DNA from: CAVXDY01 sp963721335
GTDB lineage: Bacteria; Actinomycetota; Thermoleophilia; Miltoncostaeales; Miltoncostaeaceae
Length of the DNA stretch: 64,000 nt
Reading direction: 5' to 3'
NCBI GenBank assembly: GCA_963721335.1
Contig: CAVRIV010000008.1
Coordinates: forward strand, 1 to 64,000
Position numbers and translations under genes: made by a program. This document shows, one piece after another, positions 26,631 through 36,879 of this stretch. How positions within the stretch are numbered: position 1 is the stretch's first letter; the number at the start of each line of letters is the position of its first letter. A model generated the notes under the pieces. That model was not told the origin of the DNA and did no database searches. It worked only from the letters and a program-made list of their open reading frames with translations.

Positions 26631-28134
26631 TCAGCCGGCGACCGCCTCGGCGGTTCTCGATCCGAGGCGTACGGCCTCTCGGGCGATGCCGCGGACCATG
26701 CCCCGGAAGACGAGGCCGTGGAGGGGCCAGACCGAGTACCAGTAGAGCCGGCCGGCCAGGCCCACCGGGTCGAAGATCGCGGTCTGGCGGATGATCGAGC
26801 CGCCGTCGGCCGGCTCGACCTCGAACTGGAGCCAGGCACGCCCGGGCAGGGTCATCTCGGCCGCCAGGCGCAGGAGGCGGTCGGCCTCGATGGCCTCCAC
26901 GCGCCAGAAGTCCACCGTGTCGCCCAGGCGCAGCTGGTCGGGGTGGCGCCGGCCGCGCCGCGCCCCGGCCCCTCCGAAGGGCAGGTCGAGAAGCCCTCTG
27001 CAGGCGCCAGAGCGGGTCGGCGTAGTACCAGCCCCGGGCCCCGCCGATGCGCCGGATGGGGGCGAAGGCGGCCGCGGGGGGGACCGGCACGCGCGCGGAG
27101 CGCGAGTCGACCAGGCGCGAGCCCACCGCCGCGCCGCCGAACGCCCGGGAGGGGGGCCCGGACGACAGCGCGTCCGACCAGCGCGTGCTCGCGAAGTCGC
27201 GGTCCTCGTTGGCCAGCGCCCGGTCGATGGCGTCCCCGGCCCCCCGCGGCCGCACGGAGAAGATGCTCGCCGCGCTCGGGTCGCGCACGACGGTCTCGTT
27301 GCGCAGCCCCTCCACCAGCTGGCGGCCGACGCGGGCGTAGACCGGCGTCAGGAGGCCCAGCCACAGACTGGAGAGCCACGGCGTGAGCACCGGCACCGGC
27401 ACCATCACCCGGCGCAGGCCCCGCCGGCGCGCGTACAGGCGCATGAGCTCCCGGTAGGAGACGCGGTCGGTGCCGCCGATCTCCACGATGCGGCTCTCGC
27501 GCAGCGACACCCGGGCGGACTCTGCGAGGTAGGCGAGCACGTCCTCGATCGCGATCGGCTGGGTCAGGGTGCTCACCCAGCGCGGCGTGACCATGACGGG
27601 CAGGCGGTCGACCAGCGCGCGGATCATCTCGAACGAGGTGCTCCCGGAGCCGATGACGATCGACGCCCGCAGCTCCAGGGTCGGGACGCCCGACGACGCG
27701 AGGATCCGCCCCACCTCCTGACGGCTCGCCAGGTGAGGCGAGAGGTCGTCTCCGTGCCCGAGCCCTCCGAGGTAGACGATGCGGCCCACCCCCGCCGCTC
27801 GCGCCGCCCGGGCGAACGCCGAGGCGCCCTGCCGGTCGGCGTCGCGGTAGTCGGTGCCGGAGGTCATCGAGTGGACCAGGTAGTAGGCGACGTCGACCCC
27901 CGCGAGCGCGCGGTCGAGCGAGCCGGGGTCCGTGACGTCGCCGCGCACGACCTCGGTGCCACGGGCGACGCGGTCCTCCAGCTCCTGCGGGCGCCGCGTC
28001 ATGCAGCGCAGCCGGGCGCCCGCCGTCTCGAGACGCTCGAGGAGCCGGCCACCGACGTAGCCGCTGGCTCCCGTCAGCAGGATCAGCGGACCATCCCCGC
28101 CACGGGCGGGGGAGCCGTGAGCGGCCGGGACCAT
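26631..28134 (-). CDS. NAD(P)-binding SDR protein with C-terminal DUF2867 domain (frameshifted)
   Basis: About 500 residues. The N-terminal atypical SDR domain has the Rossmann motif 'LLTGASGYVGGRLLERL', 'DVAYYLVHSMTSG' and 'RIVYLGGLG'. Then a linker and the DUF2867 region 'GGARGWYYADPLWRLQ' to 'EMTLPGRAWLQFEVEPADGGSIIRQTAIFDPVGLAGRLYWYSVWPLH' in two parts. Fusions of this kind are widespread, with unknown substrates. One slip near 26990-27005, between 'PLWRLQ' and 'GLLDLPFGGAGARRG'. ATG at 28134 is six bases after TACCCT and divergent from 28158. Confidence 0.8.
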
Positions 28135-28157
28135 GTCGTGAGGGTAGCCTGGCGGAC
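28135..28157. promoter_or_regulatory. Overlapping divergent leaderless promoters
   Basis: Only 23 bases separate two divergent ATGs. On the minus strand TACCCT (28146-28141) is six bases before the ATG at 28134; on the plus strand TAGCCT (28145-28150) is seven bases before the ATG at 28158. The two -10 boxes share the central TA, so the two genes should compete for polymerase. Confidence 0.5.
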
Positions 28158-28631
28158 ATGAGCAGGGTCGCCACCGCCCGCCGTGGCGCATTGGCGGGCG
28201 CCGCGGCCGCCGCCGCCTGGGCCGCCCTGGAGCCGCTCGCGGCCCGGGCCCTGGGAACCCGCTACAGCGACGTGCGGCTGCTCGGCCGCATGGCCCCGGT
28301 GGGCCGCTGGTGGGCGCCCGCAGGGACGGCGATCCACGCGGCCAACGGGGCGGCGTTGGGGACGGTCTTCGCGCTCTCGGGCGCGCGCGGTCCGCGCGCC
28401 GGGCTGGCGTGGGCCTGCACCGAGAGCCTGGTCGCCTGGCCCGGAATGGCCATCGTGGACCGCGTCCATCCGGACCGGCGGTCGGGCTACTGGCCGCGCC
28501 TGCTCACCGACCGGCGCGTCTTCGTCCAGGAGAGCGTCATGCACGCGCTCTTCGGGCTCCTGCTGGGCCTGCTCCTCCCCAAGCGGAGGGGTTCTCCGAA
28601 GGTTCTCCCCGAACGGTGGGGTGCGCCCTAG
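28158..28631 (+). CDS. Hypothetical membrane protein
   Basis: 157 residues with three or four hydrophobic stretches: an Ala-rich N-terminal segment ('LAGAAAAAAWAALEPLAARALG'-like, split by a Pro), 'AIHAANGAALGTVFALSG', 'LAWACTESLVAWPGMAIVD' and 'SVMHALFGLLLGLLLPKR'. Conserved-looking His and Glu residues lie near helix ends. I do not recognise the family. Leaderless start as described for the divergent promoter. The last 50 bases contain a repeated 'ggttctcc' theme. Confidence 0.6.
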   Translation: MSRVATARRGALAGAAAAAAWAALEPLAARALGTRYSDVRLLGRMAPVGRWWAPAGTAIHAANGAALGTVFALSGARGPRAGLAWACTESLVAWPGMAIVDRVHPDRRSGYWPRLLTDRRVFVQESVMHALFGLLLGLLLPKRRGSPKVLPERWGAP

Positions 28632-28678
28632 CCCTGTGAGGATTTCGCGGTTCTGTGAGGATCGACGACCCTCGCAAC

Positions 28679-30826
28679 ATGAAAGAGAAGCGTCGCGGGA
28701 GGACCTTCCGCCGAATGGCGGGACGGGGACTCGCGGTCGCGATCCTGGCAGGCGGGCTGTCGACGGCCGCTCAGGCGCAGGCGCACGGCACGGCCGCGTC
28801 CCGCGGCATGACGGACGCTCAGCTCCTGCGCGTCGAGACGCGGGTCATCGGTCGCCCCCACGCCCTGGAGCACCTGCGCGCGCGCCGCGAGTCGCGCCGG
28901 CTGGCCGCTCACCCGCGGCCGAAGGTCAAACGGATGAAGCTGGCCGGCGCTCCGAGCGTGGTCGGCCAGTGGTCCGGCGGCTCACACATCGACGTGACCG
29001 GCATCCACGCCATGCTGCTGCCCACCGGAAAGGTGCTCTTCTTCAGCTACGGCACCACCGAGAACACGAGCATCGGGACGCTCTGGGACCCGGCGACGCG
29101 CACCAGCAGGCGCATCAGCACGCCGGACGAGAACATCTGGTGCGCCGGCCAGACGCTGCTGGCCGACGGCCGCGTGCTGGTGGTGGGCGGCAACATCCCG
29201 AAGGAAGGCAGCGCGAACTACCGCGGCCTCGACTCGATCTGGATCTTCGACCCCTGGACCGAGGAGTGGACCTTCCAGGGGAAGATGAACGACGGGCGCT
29301 GGTATCCCACCACCACCACGCTGCCCGACGGGCGGGTCCTCATCACCAGCGGCCTCTCCGCCGACGGCTCGGGGAACATCAACGACGACGTCGAGGTGTT
29401 CACCCCCTCGCCGGACCGCACCAAGAAGGGCACGATCACCCCGGTCGGCCAGCGCCAGCTCAACGTCTACCCGTTCCAGTTCGTCCTGCGGGACGGGCGG
29501 GTGATGGTCGCCGGGCCGTTCCGCGGGGACCACGGCCTGCTGAACCCCGCCACCTGGGCGTGGGACCCCGCGATGCCCCAGTTGCGGGGCGACCACTACT
29601 ACGGCTCGGCGGTGCTCCTGCCCGACGGCCCGAGCGGGTCGAGCAAGGTGATGGTGATCGGCGGCGACCAGCAGACCAGCACCGAGGTGATCGACGCCGA
29701 GCACCTGGGCGCCGGGTGGAGCCTCCGCCGGCCGCTGCCGGAGGCGCGCCGCAACGCCAACAGCGTGCTCACCGCCGACGGGGCGATCATCACGATCGGC
29801 GGCAACGGGCTGAACAACTACGAGCAGCCGCGGTTCGACGCCCTGCGGTACGACCCGGCCGCCGACACGTGGTCGCGTCTGGCGCACCAGGCCGAGCAGC
29901 GCGGCTACCACTCGACCGCCCTCCTCCTGCCCGACGGCCGCATCGTCTCGGCCGGCGACGACGGTCCCGGCGGCGGCGGCGGCGCGTCCGACGCGATCGA
30001 GGTCTTCTCGCCGCCCTACCTCTTCACGGGCACCCCTCGGCCCACGATCATGTCGGCGCCGGATGAGGTCCGCTACGGGGCGGCCTTCTCGGTCACGACG
30101 TCCGGCGGGCCCGTGGCCCGCGCCGTGCTGATGTCGCCCGGCGCGACGACCCACGCCAACGACATGCACCAGCGCCTGGTCCCGCTCGCCATGACCTCCG
30201 GCGGTGACGGCCGCATCGACCTCACCTCCCCGGCCACCCGTGCGATCGCGCCGCCCGGCTACTACCAGCTCGTGCTCCTGAGCCCGGAGGGAGTCCCCTC
30301 CGAGGCCCGCTTCCTGCGCCTCGGCGACGATGCGCCGGCCGTCCCCGCGCCGCCGCCGGCCGGGCCCACGACGCCGGCGACCGGAGGTCAGGGCGTCGTC
30401 CACTCGGCGCCCTCGACCACGGGCACGCTGGGCCCTCCGGCATCGCTCGCCCCGCTCTCCTACTGGCGCCTCGGCTTCGAGAACCCGTTGCCCGGCATTC
30501 CCCGCGCCGCCTTCGTGGGAGCCTCCCATTCCGGGAGCAAGGCCCTGTGGGTGGGGACCGGCGCGCGCGTGGACAGCCCGCGGATGGTCGCCGGCCGCTA
30601 CCGGGTGGGCCTCTGGGTGCGCAGCGGCCCGCCGCGCCTCGCGACGTCCACCTCGCCGGCCACCCTGCGCCTGCGGATCGTCACGGAGCCGGGCGCGTGG
30701 CGGTGGCGGAAGCTGAGCGCGACGGTCCGCCTGCCGGCGACCGGGCCGCAGCGCGTGATCCTGCGGCTCGCCCCCGGCGGCAAGGCGATCGTGGACGACC
30801 TGGTCCTGACGCGCGTCGGCCGCTAG
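28679..30826 (+). CDS. Secreted copper-radical oxidase, galactose oxidase / GlxA-like
   Basis: 715 residues, intact. An N-terminal signal peptide (hydrophobic core 'GLAVAILAGGLSTAAQAQA') is followed by a seven-bladed Kelch domain and a DUF1929-type C-terminal beta-sandwich (about 450-545), then a Pro-rich linker and a further beta-sandwich (about 595-715). The expected copper-radical residues are all visible: Cys155 (NIWCAG) and Tyr209 (RWYP) for the thioether-linked radical, Tyr410-His411 (GYHSTA) and His492 (THANDMHQR) for copper. In Streptomyces, GlxA acts at the hyphal tip on a cell-surface glycan; a similar surface role is inferred. ATG 28679 is chosen to give the signal peptide; GTG 28655 is possible. 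No Sco-type chaperone is adjacent. Confidence 0.85.
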   Translation: MKEKRRGRTFRRMAGRGLAVAILAGGLSTAAQAQAHGTAASRGMTDAQLLRVETRVIGRPHALEHLRARRESRRLAAHPRPKVKRMKLAGAPSVVGQWSGGSHIDVTGIHAMLLPTGKVLFFSYGTTENTSIGTLWDPATRTSRRISTPDENIWCAGQTLLADGRVLVVGGNIPKEGSANYRGLDSIWIFDPWTEEWTFQGKMNDGRWYPTTTTLPDGRVLITSGLSADGSGNINDDVEVFTPSPDRTKKGTITPVGQRQLNVYPFQFVLRDGRVMVAGPFRGDHGLLNPATWAWDPAMPQLRGDHYYGSAVLLPDGPSGSSKVMVIGGDQQTSTEVIDAEHLGAGWSLRRPLPEARRNANSVLTADGAIITIGGNGLNNYEQPRFDALRYDPAADTWSRLAHQAEQRGYHSTALLLPDGRIVSAGDDGPGGGGGASDAIEVFSPPYLFTGTPRPTIMSAPDEVRYGAAFSVTTSGGPVARAVLMSPGATTHANDMHQRLVPLAMTSGGDGRIDLTSPATRAIAPPGYYQLVLLSPEGVPSEARFLRLGDDAPAVPAPPPAGPTTPATGGQGVVHSAPSTTGTLGPPASLAPLSYWRLGFENPLPGIPRAAFVGASHSGSKALWVGTGARVDSPRMVAGRYRVGLWVRSGPPRLATSTSPATLRLRIVTEPGAWRWRKLSATVRLPATGPQRVILRLAPGGKAIVDDLVLTRVGR

Positions 30827-30832
30827 GGCTCA

Positions 30833-31612
30833 TCACCACAGCTCGGGGACCCGGGCGACGCCCGGCGGCGGCGGTGCCTCGCGGCCGAGCCGCTTCAGCT
30901 TCGGGAACGAGACCTTGGTCCGCTTCGGGCCCCCGTGGGGGATCGACGCCAGCAGGTGGGCGATGCAGTTGAGGCGTGCGCGACGCTGGTCCTCGGCGTC
31001 CACCACGAACCACGGCGACTCCTCGGTGTCCGTGTGGCTGAACATCTCGTCGCGGGCGCGTGAGTACTCGTCGTACCGCTTGCGCGCCTCCAGGTCGATC
31101 GGGCTCAGCTTCCACCGCTTGGTGGGATCGTCGGCCCGCTCGCGGAAGCGCTCCTCCTGGGTCGCGGCGCTCACCTCCAGCCAGTACTTGCGCAGGATGA
31201 GCCCGGAGCCCACCAGCATCCGCTCGAGGGAGGGGGTCTCGCGGAAGAAGTCCTCGACGTCGTCCTTCGAGCAGAAGCCCATCACCCGCTCGACGCCGGC
31301 GCGGTTGTACCAGCTGCGATCGAAGAGGCAGATCTCGCCCGCCGCGGGCAGCCGCTCGATGTAGCGCTGGAAGTACCACTGCCCCTGCTCGCGCTCGGTG
31401 GGGACGCCGAGGGCCACCACGCGGCAGGCGCGCGGGTTGAGGTGCTCGGTGATCCGCTTGATGATCCCGCCCTTGCCGGCCGCGTCGCGGCCCTCCATCA
31501 GCACGGCGACGCGCAGGCCCTTCTCGCGCACCACGTCCTGCAGGTCGATCAGCTCGAGCTGCAGCCGCTCGAGCTCCCGCTCGTAGATCTTCTTCGTGAG
31601 TTTCTCAGTCAT
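30833..31612 (-). CDS. ppk2: Polyphosphate kinase 2
   Basis: 259 residues, intact. It moves phosphate between polyphosphate and nucleoside diphosphates. Walker A 'LMEGRDAAGKGGIIKRITEHLNPR', lid region 'VALGVPTEREQGQWYFQRYIERLP', Walker B 'ICLFDRSWYNRAGVERVMGF' and 'SPIDLEARKRYDEYSRARDEMF' are typical of one-domain class I PPK2. The start has a GGAGGGG site directly upstream. It converges with the oxidase gene (6-base gap). PhoU-like and PPK2 genes 7 kb apart both point to phosphate handling, but they are not linked by an operon. Confidence 0.9.
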   Translation of the reverse strand: MTEKLTKKIYERELERLQLELIDLQDVVREKGLRVAVLMEGRDAAGKGGIIKRITEHLNPRACRVVALGVPTEREQGQWYFQRYIERLPAAGEICLFDRSWYNRAGVERVMGFCSKDDVEDFFRETPSLERMLVGSGLILRKYWLEVSAATQEERFRERADDPTKRWKLSPIDLEARKRYDEYSRARDEMFSHTDTEESPWFVVDAEDQRRARLNCIAHLLASIPHGGPKRTKVSFPKLKRLGREAPPPPGVARVPELW

Positions 31613-31684
31613 GACCCCTCCGCCCGGGCGCAGTCGCCGCAGCCTATGCCGAGGAGTCGCGCGCGCCGGCGCGAACGTGGACCG

Positions 31685-32758
31685 GTGACCAACGACGGAC
31701 CCTCCACCCGCGCGATCCTCCGCGTCGTCGGGGTGATCCTGGCGGTGGCCGTCCTCGCTGTGGGTGCTATGGCTGTCGCGCGGGGTCCTCACCTGGGTCG
31801 CGATCGCCGCCTTCCTGGCGGTGGCCATGAACCCCCTGGTGAACCTGCTGCAGCACCGGCTGCGGCTGCGCCGGGCCGTCGCCATCGGCGTCGTCTACCT
31901 GCTGGTGACGGGCGTGGTGACGGGCGCCGCGCTGCTCCTGGTGCCGCCGCTGGTCGACGCGGGCCAGGAGGCGATCGACGACCTGCCCGGCTACGTGGAC
32001 CAGCTCGAGCGAGTCGAGCCTCGTGCAGGAGCTCGACCAGGAGTACGACCTGCTGAACCGTCTGGAGGAGGAGGGCACGACGGCTCTCGAGGGCATCGCC
32101 GGGCCGGACACGGCCGTCGATCTGGCCACGCGCGTGATCAACGGCCTCCTGGCGCTCATCAGCATCGCGGTCATCTGCTTCCTGCTCAGCCTCTACGGGC
32201 AGCGGCTGCGGTCGTGGACGCTCGATCTGGCCCAGGGCTCACGGCGCGAGCGGCTCGAGCGGGTGTCCGACCGCATCTACCGGGTCATCTCGGGCTACGT
32301 CGTCGGGGTGTTCACGATCGCCCTGACCGGAGGCCTCGCGGTGTGGCTGTTCCTCACGATCCTGGACGTCCCGTTCGCCCCGCTGCTGGCGGTCTGGGCC
32401 GGGCTCTCGTCCCTCGTGCCGCTGGTGGGCGCCACGATCGGCGGCATCCCCTACATCGTGGTCGCGTTCTTCCAGGGATGGCCGATCGGGCGTGGCCGCG
32501 ATCGTCTTCCTGATCGTCTACCAGCAGATCGAGAACAACGTCTTCCAGCCGGCGATCCACCGCTTCACGGTGCAGCTCAACCCGCTCTGGATCATCCTGG
32601 CGGTGCTGGTGGGCACGACGCTGCTCGGCGTCCTCGGCGCGCTGCTCGCGATCCCGATCGCGGGGATCATCCAGGTGCTTGTGCAGGAGTGGTGGAGCAC
32701 GCGGACCGGGCCGCCATTGATCGAGCCCGGCTCGGCCGAGGAGCCCCGGCCGCCGTAG
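31685..32758 (+). CDS. AI-2E-family (PerM) transporter (frameshifted)
   Basis: Integral membrane protein of about 357 residues with eight TM segments. Signature 'AAFLAVAMNPLVNLLQHRLRLRRA' at the N-terminus, a coiled soluble part in the middle ('LVQELDQEYDLLNRLEEEG'), 'RVSDRIYRVISGYVVGVFTIAL' and the C-terminal 'QQIENNVFQPAIHRFTVQLNPLWIILAV'. Family members export autoinducer-2-like molecules or exchange ions; the cargo here is unknown. Frame slips near 31775, 32013 and 32487. GTG at 31685 is the first start in frame. It is divergent from ppk2 and 12 bases before mutS2. Confidence 0.8.
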
Positions 32759-32770
32759 TCTCGCCGGGGA

Positions 32771-35183
32771 ATGGATCCCCGGAGCGCCGAGCTGCTCGAG
32801 CTGTCCGCGGTGCGCGAGCGGCTGGCGGGCATGACCTCCTTCGCCGGCGGGCGCGAGCGCGCCCTCGCCCTCGCGCCGTCGACCGAGCCGTCCGAGGTGG
32901 CGGACCGCGCCGCCGAGACCGAGGAGGCGCTGCGTGCTGCGCGACCTGCGGCCTGGGCGGGCCGGGGGGCGCGTTCGACGTGCGCGAGGCCGCCGCCGCC
33001 GCGGCTGCGCGACGCCGCTCCTCGACGCCGAGACCCTGTCCGAGGTGCTGACCACCGCGCGCGTCCACATCGAGGCCCGTGAGGCCGTCGGCGCCCACCA
33101 GGAGGTGGCGCCCCGGCTCGCCGCCGCCCTCGTCGGCGCCCGATCTGGGCGCCGTCCGCCGGGTCGAGACGGCCCTGGAGCGCGCGATCGACCCCCGCGG
33201 GGGCCTGCTCGACACGGCCTCCGCCGAGCTGGCCTCCTCCGCCGGCGTCTCGCGGCCGCGCGGCGTGAGGCCTCCGATCTGCTCCGCGAGCTGGCGTGCG
33301 GCTGCGATCCCACCTGCAGGAGACGTTCACCACCGAGCGCGGCGGCCGGCCGGTGCTGGCGGTGAAGGCGTCGTCCCGCTCGGCGCCGTGCCGGGGATCG
33401 TCCACGACAGCTCGGGCTCCGGCGAGACGATCTTCGTCGAGCCGATGGCGCTCGTCGAGGCCAACAACGAGGTCCGCGAGCTGGCGGCGCGCGAGCAGGA
33501 GGAGCAGGAGCGCATCCTGCGCGCTGCTGTCGCGGCTGGTGGGGCAGGAGGCCGCCCGTCTCGAGGAGGTCACGGCGCGCTCGCGCGACCTCGACCTCGC
33601 GCTCGCATCGGCGGCGCTGTCGCGGGCGTGGGACGGCTGCCCGGTGGAGCCGGCGGACGAGGTGGACCTGCGCGCCGCCCGCCACCCGCTGCTCGACCCG
33701 GCCACGGCGGTGCCGATCGACCTGCCCCTCGCGGGCGTCCGCGCCCTGGTGGTCTCGGGTCCGAACACCGGCGGCAAGACGGTGGCGCTGAAGACGCTCG
33801 GCCTGCTCGCGATGCTCCACCAGTGCGGCCTGCGGGTGCCGGCGGCCCGGGCGCGGCTGCCGGTGTTCGACCGGGTGCTCGCCGACATCGGCGACGACCA
33901 GTCGATCGCCGAGAGCCTGTCCACGTTCTCGGCCCACGTGCGGCGCCTGATCGCGATCATGGCCGCGACCGGGCCGCGGTCGCTGGTGCTGCTCGACGAG
34001 CCGGCCGCCGGCACCGACCCCGACGAGGGCTCGCGCCTGGCCCAGGCCGTGGTGAGCGCGGCTCGTCGGGCGGGCGCGCTGGTCGCTGGCCACGACCCAC
34101 CACCCCGAGGTGAAGGCGTGGGCGAGCGCGGCCGCCGGCGCGACGAACGCGGCGGTCGGCGTCGACCTGCGCACGCTGCGCCCGCTCTACACGCTGACGC
34201 TGGGCGAGCCGGGCGCCTCGCACGCGCTCGGCATCGCGGAGGGGCTCGGGCTCGACCCCGAGGTGGTGGAGGCCGCCCGCCAGGCCGGGCCCGCCCGAGC
34301 GGCGCGCCCTCGAGGCGCTGCTCGCCGACGCGGCCCGGCCGCGCGCGCCGCCGAGCCGACGACGAGCGTCGGCCGCCCGCGCGGCGCGCGAGGACGCCGA
34401 GCAGGCCGAGCGCGCGGCCCGCGAGCGCGAGCGCGAGCTGGCGGCGCCGGATCGCGCGCTCGCGCGAGGCGGCCGAGCGCCGAGCGGGCCGCGGCGCGCG
34501 CGCGCGCCCAGGCCGAGCTGGGCGAGCTCACCCGCGAGCTCGCCGACCTGCGCGGCGCGATCGCCGCCGCCCGGCGGGAGGAGGCGGCGCGCGCGCGGAG
34601 GGCGTCGCTCCCGTGGCGACGAGCGCGCCCGCGAGCGCGACCGGCGTCTGGGCGCGGCCTCGCGGCCGCGGCCCGGGCCCGCGAGGAGCTGCGCCGCCCG
34701 CCCCGGCGGTCGGCGCCCGCCAGCGGCCCGTCGCCGTCGGGCGACCTGGTCATCGATCCGGAGATGGGCTTCCGCGGCACGGTGCTGGCGATCGACGGTG
34801 GCCGGGCCGAGGTGCAGGGCGGCTCGGCGCGCATGCGCCTGCCGCTCGCGCGGCTGGTGCATCGACGGCGCGAGCGCCGCGGCGGCGCCGAGCCCGGAGC
34901 CGGCGCCCCCGCCCGCACCCCGTCGGCCGTTCCGGCGTCACTGGAGGTCGACGTGCGCGGCCGGCGGGCCGACGAGGCGCGGACCACGGTGCGCAGCGCA
35001 TGGACTGCGGCGTCGATGGCCGGGCTCCCGCAGGTGCGGGTGATCCACGGCCACGGCACCGGGGCGCTCCGCGCGGCCGTGCGCGACGAGCTCAAGCGCG
35101 CACCCGCTGGTGGAGCGCGCCGCGCCCGCCCCACCCGACGAGGGAGGGGACGGCGCGACGATCGCCCACCTGGGCGGCCGTGA
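32771..35183 (+). CDS. mutS2: Endonuclease MutS2 (heavily frameshifted)
   Basis: About 800 codons, the normal length. N-terminal 'ELLELSAVRERLAGMTSFAGG', MutS core 'GIVHDSSGSGETIFVEPMALVEANNEVREL', ATPase Walker A 'VVSGPNTGGKTVALKTLGLLA', signature 'IAESLSTFSAHVRRL', Walker B 'LVLLDEPAAGTDP' and 'THHPEVKAWA'; then a long Arg/Ala coiled coil; then the KOW-like 'MGFRGTVLAIDGGRAEVQGG' and a C-terminal Smr domain 'VRVIHGHGTGALRAAV'. MutS2 suppresses recombination and rescues collided ribosomes in Bacillus. At least ten slips (32940-33010, 33140, 33240-33370, 33530, 34090, 34290-34480, 34870, 35105). The last stop is placed at 35183 with some doubt. Confidence 0.8.
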
Positions 35184-35189
35184 GCCCAG

Positions 35190-35570
35190 CCGCGGGCCGG
35201 GGCGATCAGCTCGGGTCGCGGCAGCTCCCCGACGTTGCGCAGCACGCCGACGTCGGGCGCCATGGTGCGGAAGGCGTCGTCCTTCTGCAGCACGCCGACG
35301 GTGTAGACCGGGACGTCCTGCATGCGGGACAGCATCGAGGCGGCGTCGCGCGAGCGCGGGCACGGCCTTGTAGGTGGAGACCAGGACGGCGTCGTAGGTG
35401 CCGGCCTTGGCGACCTCGAGGGGCTTGGGCCAGGTGGGGTCGCAGAGCTCGACCTCCCAGCCGGCCTCGGTGAGCTTCTCGACGGCGGCGTCGGTGCCGG
35501 GGAAGCGGACCTTGCCCTCCTTGTTGAGGACCTCGTCGGTGGGGACGGAGACGAACAGAAGTTTCGGCAT
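35190..35570 (-). CDS. Small Rossmann-like protein of unknown function (frameshifted)
   Basis: About 125 residues with a flavodoxin/response-regulator-like alternation: 'PKLLFVSVPTDEVLNKEG', 'DAAVEKLTEAGWEVELCDPTWP', 'TYDAVLVSTYKAVP' and, after a slip at 35350-35360, 'SRMQDVPVYTVGVLQKDDAF' and 'APDVGVLRNVGELPRPELIAPAR'. I do not recognise a specific family. ATG at 35570 is eight bases after TAATGT on the minus strand, which is why I prefer it to the ATG at 35582. The exact 3' end near 35190 is uncertain because of nearby frame errors. Convergent with mutS2. Confidence 0.55.
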
Positions 35571-35584
35571 GGCGCGGGACATTA
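35571..35584 (-). promoter_or_regulatory. Leaderless -10 box
   Basis: TAATGT (35584-35579, minus strand) lies eight bases before the ATG at 35570. The alternative ATG at 35582 would sit inside this hexamer. Confidence 0.35.
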
Positions 35585-35772
35585 CCGGCTCGCTCCCGCG
35601 CCTCGCCGTCGGTACGCGCTTCCCGCGAGGTGAGACGTCCGTCACCGACCGTGGCGCTCGCAACAGTCGCCACGAGGCGGATCGCCGATGTAGATTGCGC
35701 AGGTGGCGGGTCCCGTCGTGCAGCCCGCCGCTTGCAGACACACGCCGGAAGATCCGACCCCAGGGGGGCGAG

Positions 35773-36794
35773 ATGTCAGTAAGCGCAGCGGAGATCCCCG
35801 ACAAGACCTTTCTGCAGACCGTCGGGGATCGTCGGAGCATCCGGTACTACGACCCGGACAAGAAGGTCGAGGACTGGAAGATCCAGACGATCCTCCAGAC
35901 CGCTCGCTTCGCCTCCTGCCAGGGCAACATCAACGCCACCGAGGCGATCGTCGTCCAGAAGGAGACCTGCGACATCTGGGACGAGATCGAGGAGTGCGTC
36001 TCCGGGTTCAACGTCCAGATCATCAACCAGAGCTCGCACCTGATCTTCTGGCTCGACGAACCTGAACGCCTGGTACGGCCGCGCCAACGACGGCCTCTCC
36101 ACGCTCGCCCTCTCGGGCGCGCTCACCAAGTACCACGGCTGGAACTACGAGTTCACGATGACGCAGACCGTGCCGCGCCTCATGAGCTTCCCGACCGAGC
36201 GCACCGAGATCCTGCTGCGCTTCGAGACCGGCCAGGCGGTCGGCCAAGCGCGATGCTCGCGGCCGCCGCCGCTCGACGTGGGCAGCATCCTCCTCGCCTT
36301 CGGCCGCAAGCCGGGCGGCGTCGAGAAGGCCTTCGGCCTGCCGCCGAACTACAAGCTCACCTGGGGCCACGCCATCGGCTACCCGCTCGAGGACCCGAAG
36401 GCCGGCGGCCAGCGCCCCCGCATCAAGTTCGAGAAGCTCTTCCACAAGGACGCGTACGGCACGCCGCTGCCTGCCCGACCCCGCGGTGACGAAGGCGCTG
36501 GAGGAGAAGGGCGTCATCCAGGAGCAGGCCCCGCTCCCGCGGCCGCATCGAGGAGATCGAGAAGCTCGCCGCGAGGTTCTCCCGCGAGCCCGGGCGTCGT
36601 GTCGTGGCCGGAGAAGGAGGTCAAGCGCCTCATCAACGACGACGGACTGGGACTTCGGCCCGAACATCAAGAAGCGCGCCGAGGAGGTCCTCGCGCAGGG
36701 CGACCTGCCGGACTACCCCGAGGAGATGCGCGAGACGTTCAAGAAGCTCATGGAGGAGCACGAGATCGACACGAGCAAGTACCTGAGCGACTAG
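35773..36794 (+). CDS. Nitroreductase-family flavoprotein with C-terminal extension (frameshifted)
   Basis: About 340 residues. The nitroreductase fold is shown by the FMN-phosphate motif 'VGDRRSIRYYDPDKKVEDWKIQTILQTARFA', 'ATEAIVVQKETCDIWDEIEE' in the first half, 'NAWYGRANDGLSTLALSGALT' and 'ALDVGSILLAFGRKPGGVEKAFGLP' with 'WGHAIGYPLEDP' later. A charged C-terminal extension follows ('ALEEKGVIQEQAPLP', 'IEEIEKLAARFSREPG', 'RAEEVLAQGDLPDYPEEMRETFKKL'). The ATG at 35773 has a GGGGGGCGAG upstream. Slips near 36058, 36245, 36470, 36540, 36600, 36645. Substrate unknown. Followed by a strong hairpin terminator. Confidence 0.75.
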
Positions 36795-36819
36795 CCGTCT
36801 CCGACCGCACAGTCGACTC

Positions 36820-36854
36820 GAGGCCCCCGTCAGCCCTCCGGCGACGGGGGCCTC
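36820..36854 (+). terminator. Hairpin terminator after nitroreductase gene
   Basis: Perfect 12-base inverted repeat GAGGCCCCCGTC / GACGGGGGCCTC around an 11-base loop, 25 bases after the nitroreductase stop. No U-tract follows (GTCGTTCCGC), which is common for terminators in very GC-rich actinobacteria. Confidence 0.7.
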
Positions 36855-36879
36855 GTCGTTCCGCGCCGGTCCCCGCCGC

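Noticed and set aside
33000..35100. MutS2 as a decayed pseudogene
   Set aside because: All core motifs are present in order at the right total length; single-base slips scattered between intact blocks fit sequence error better than decay.
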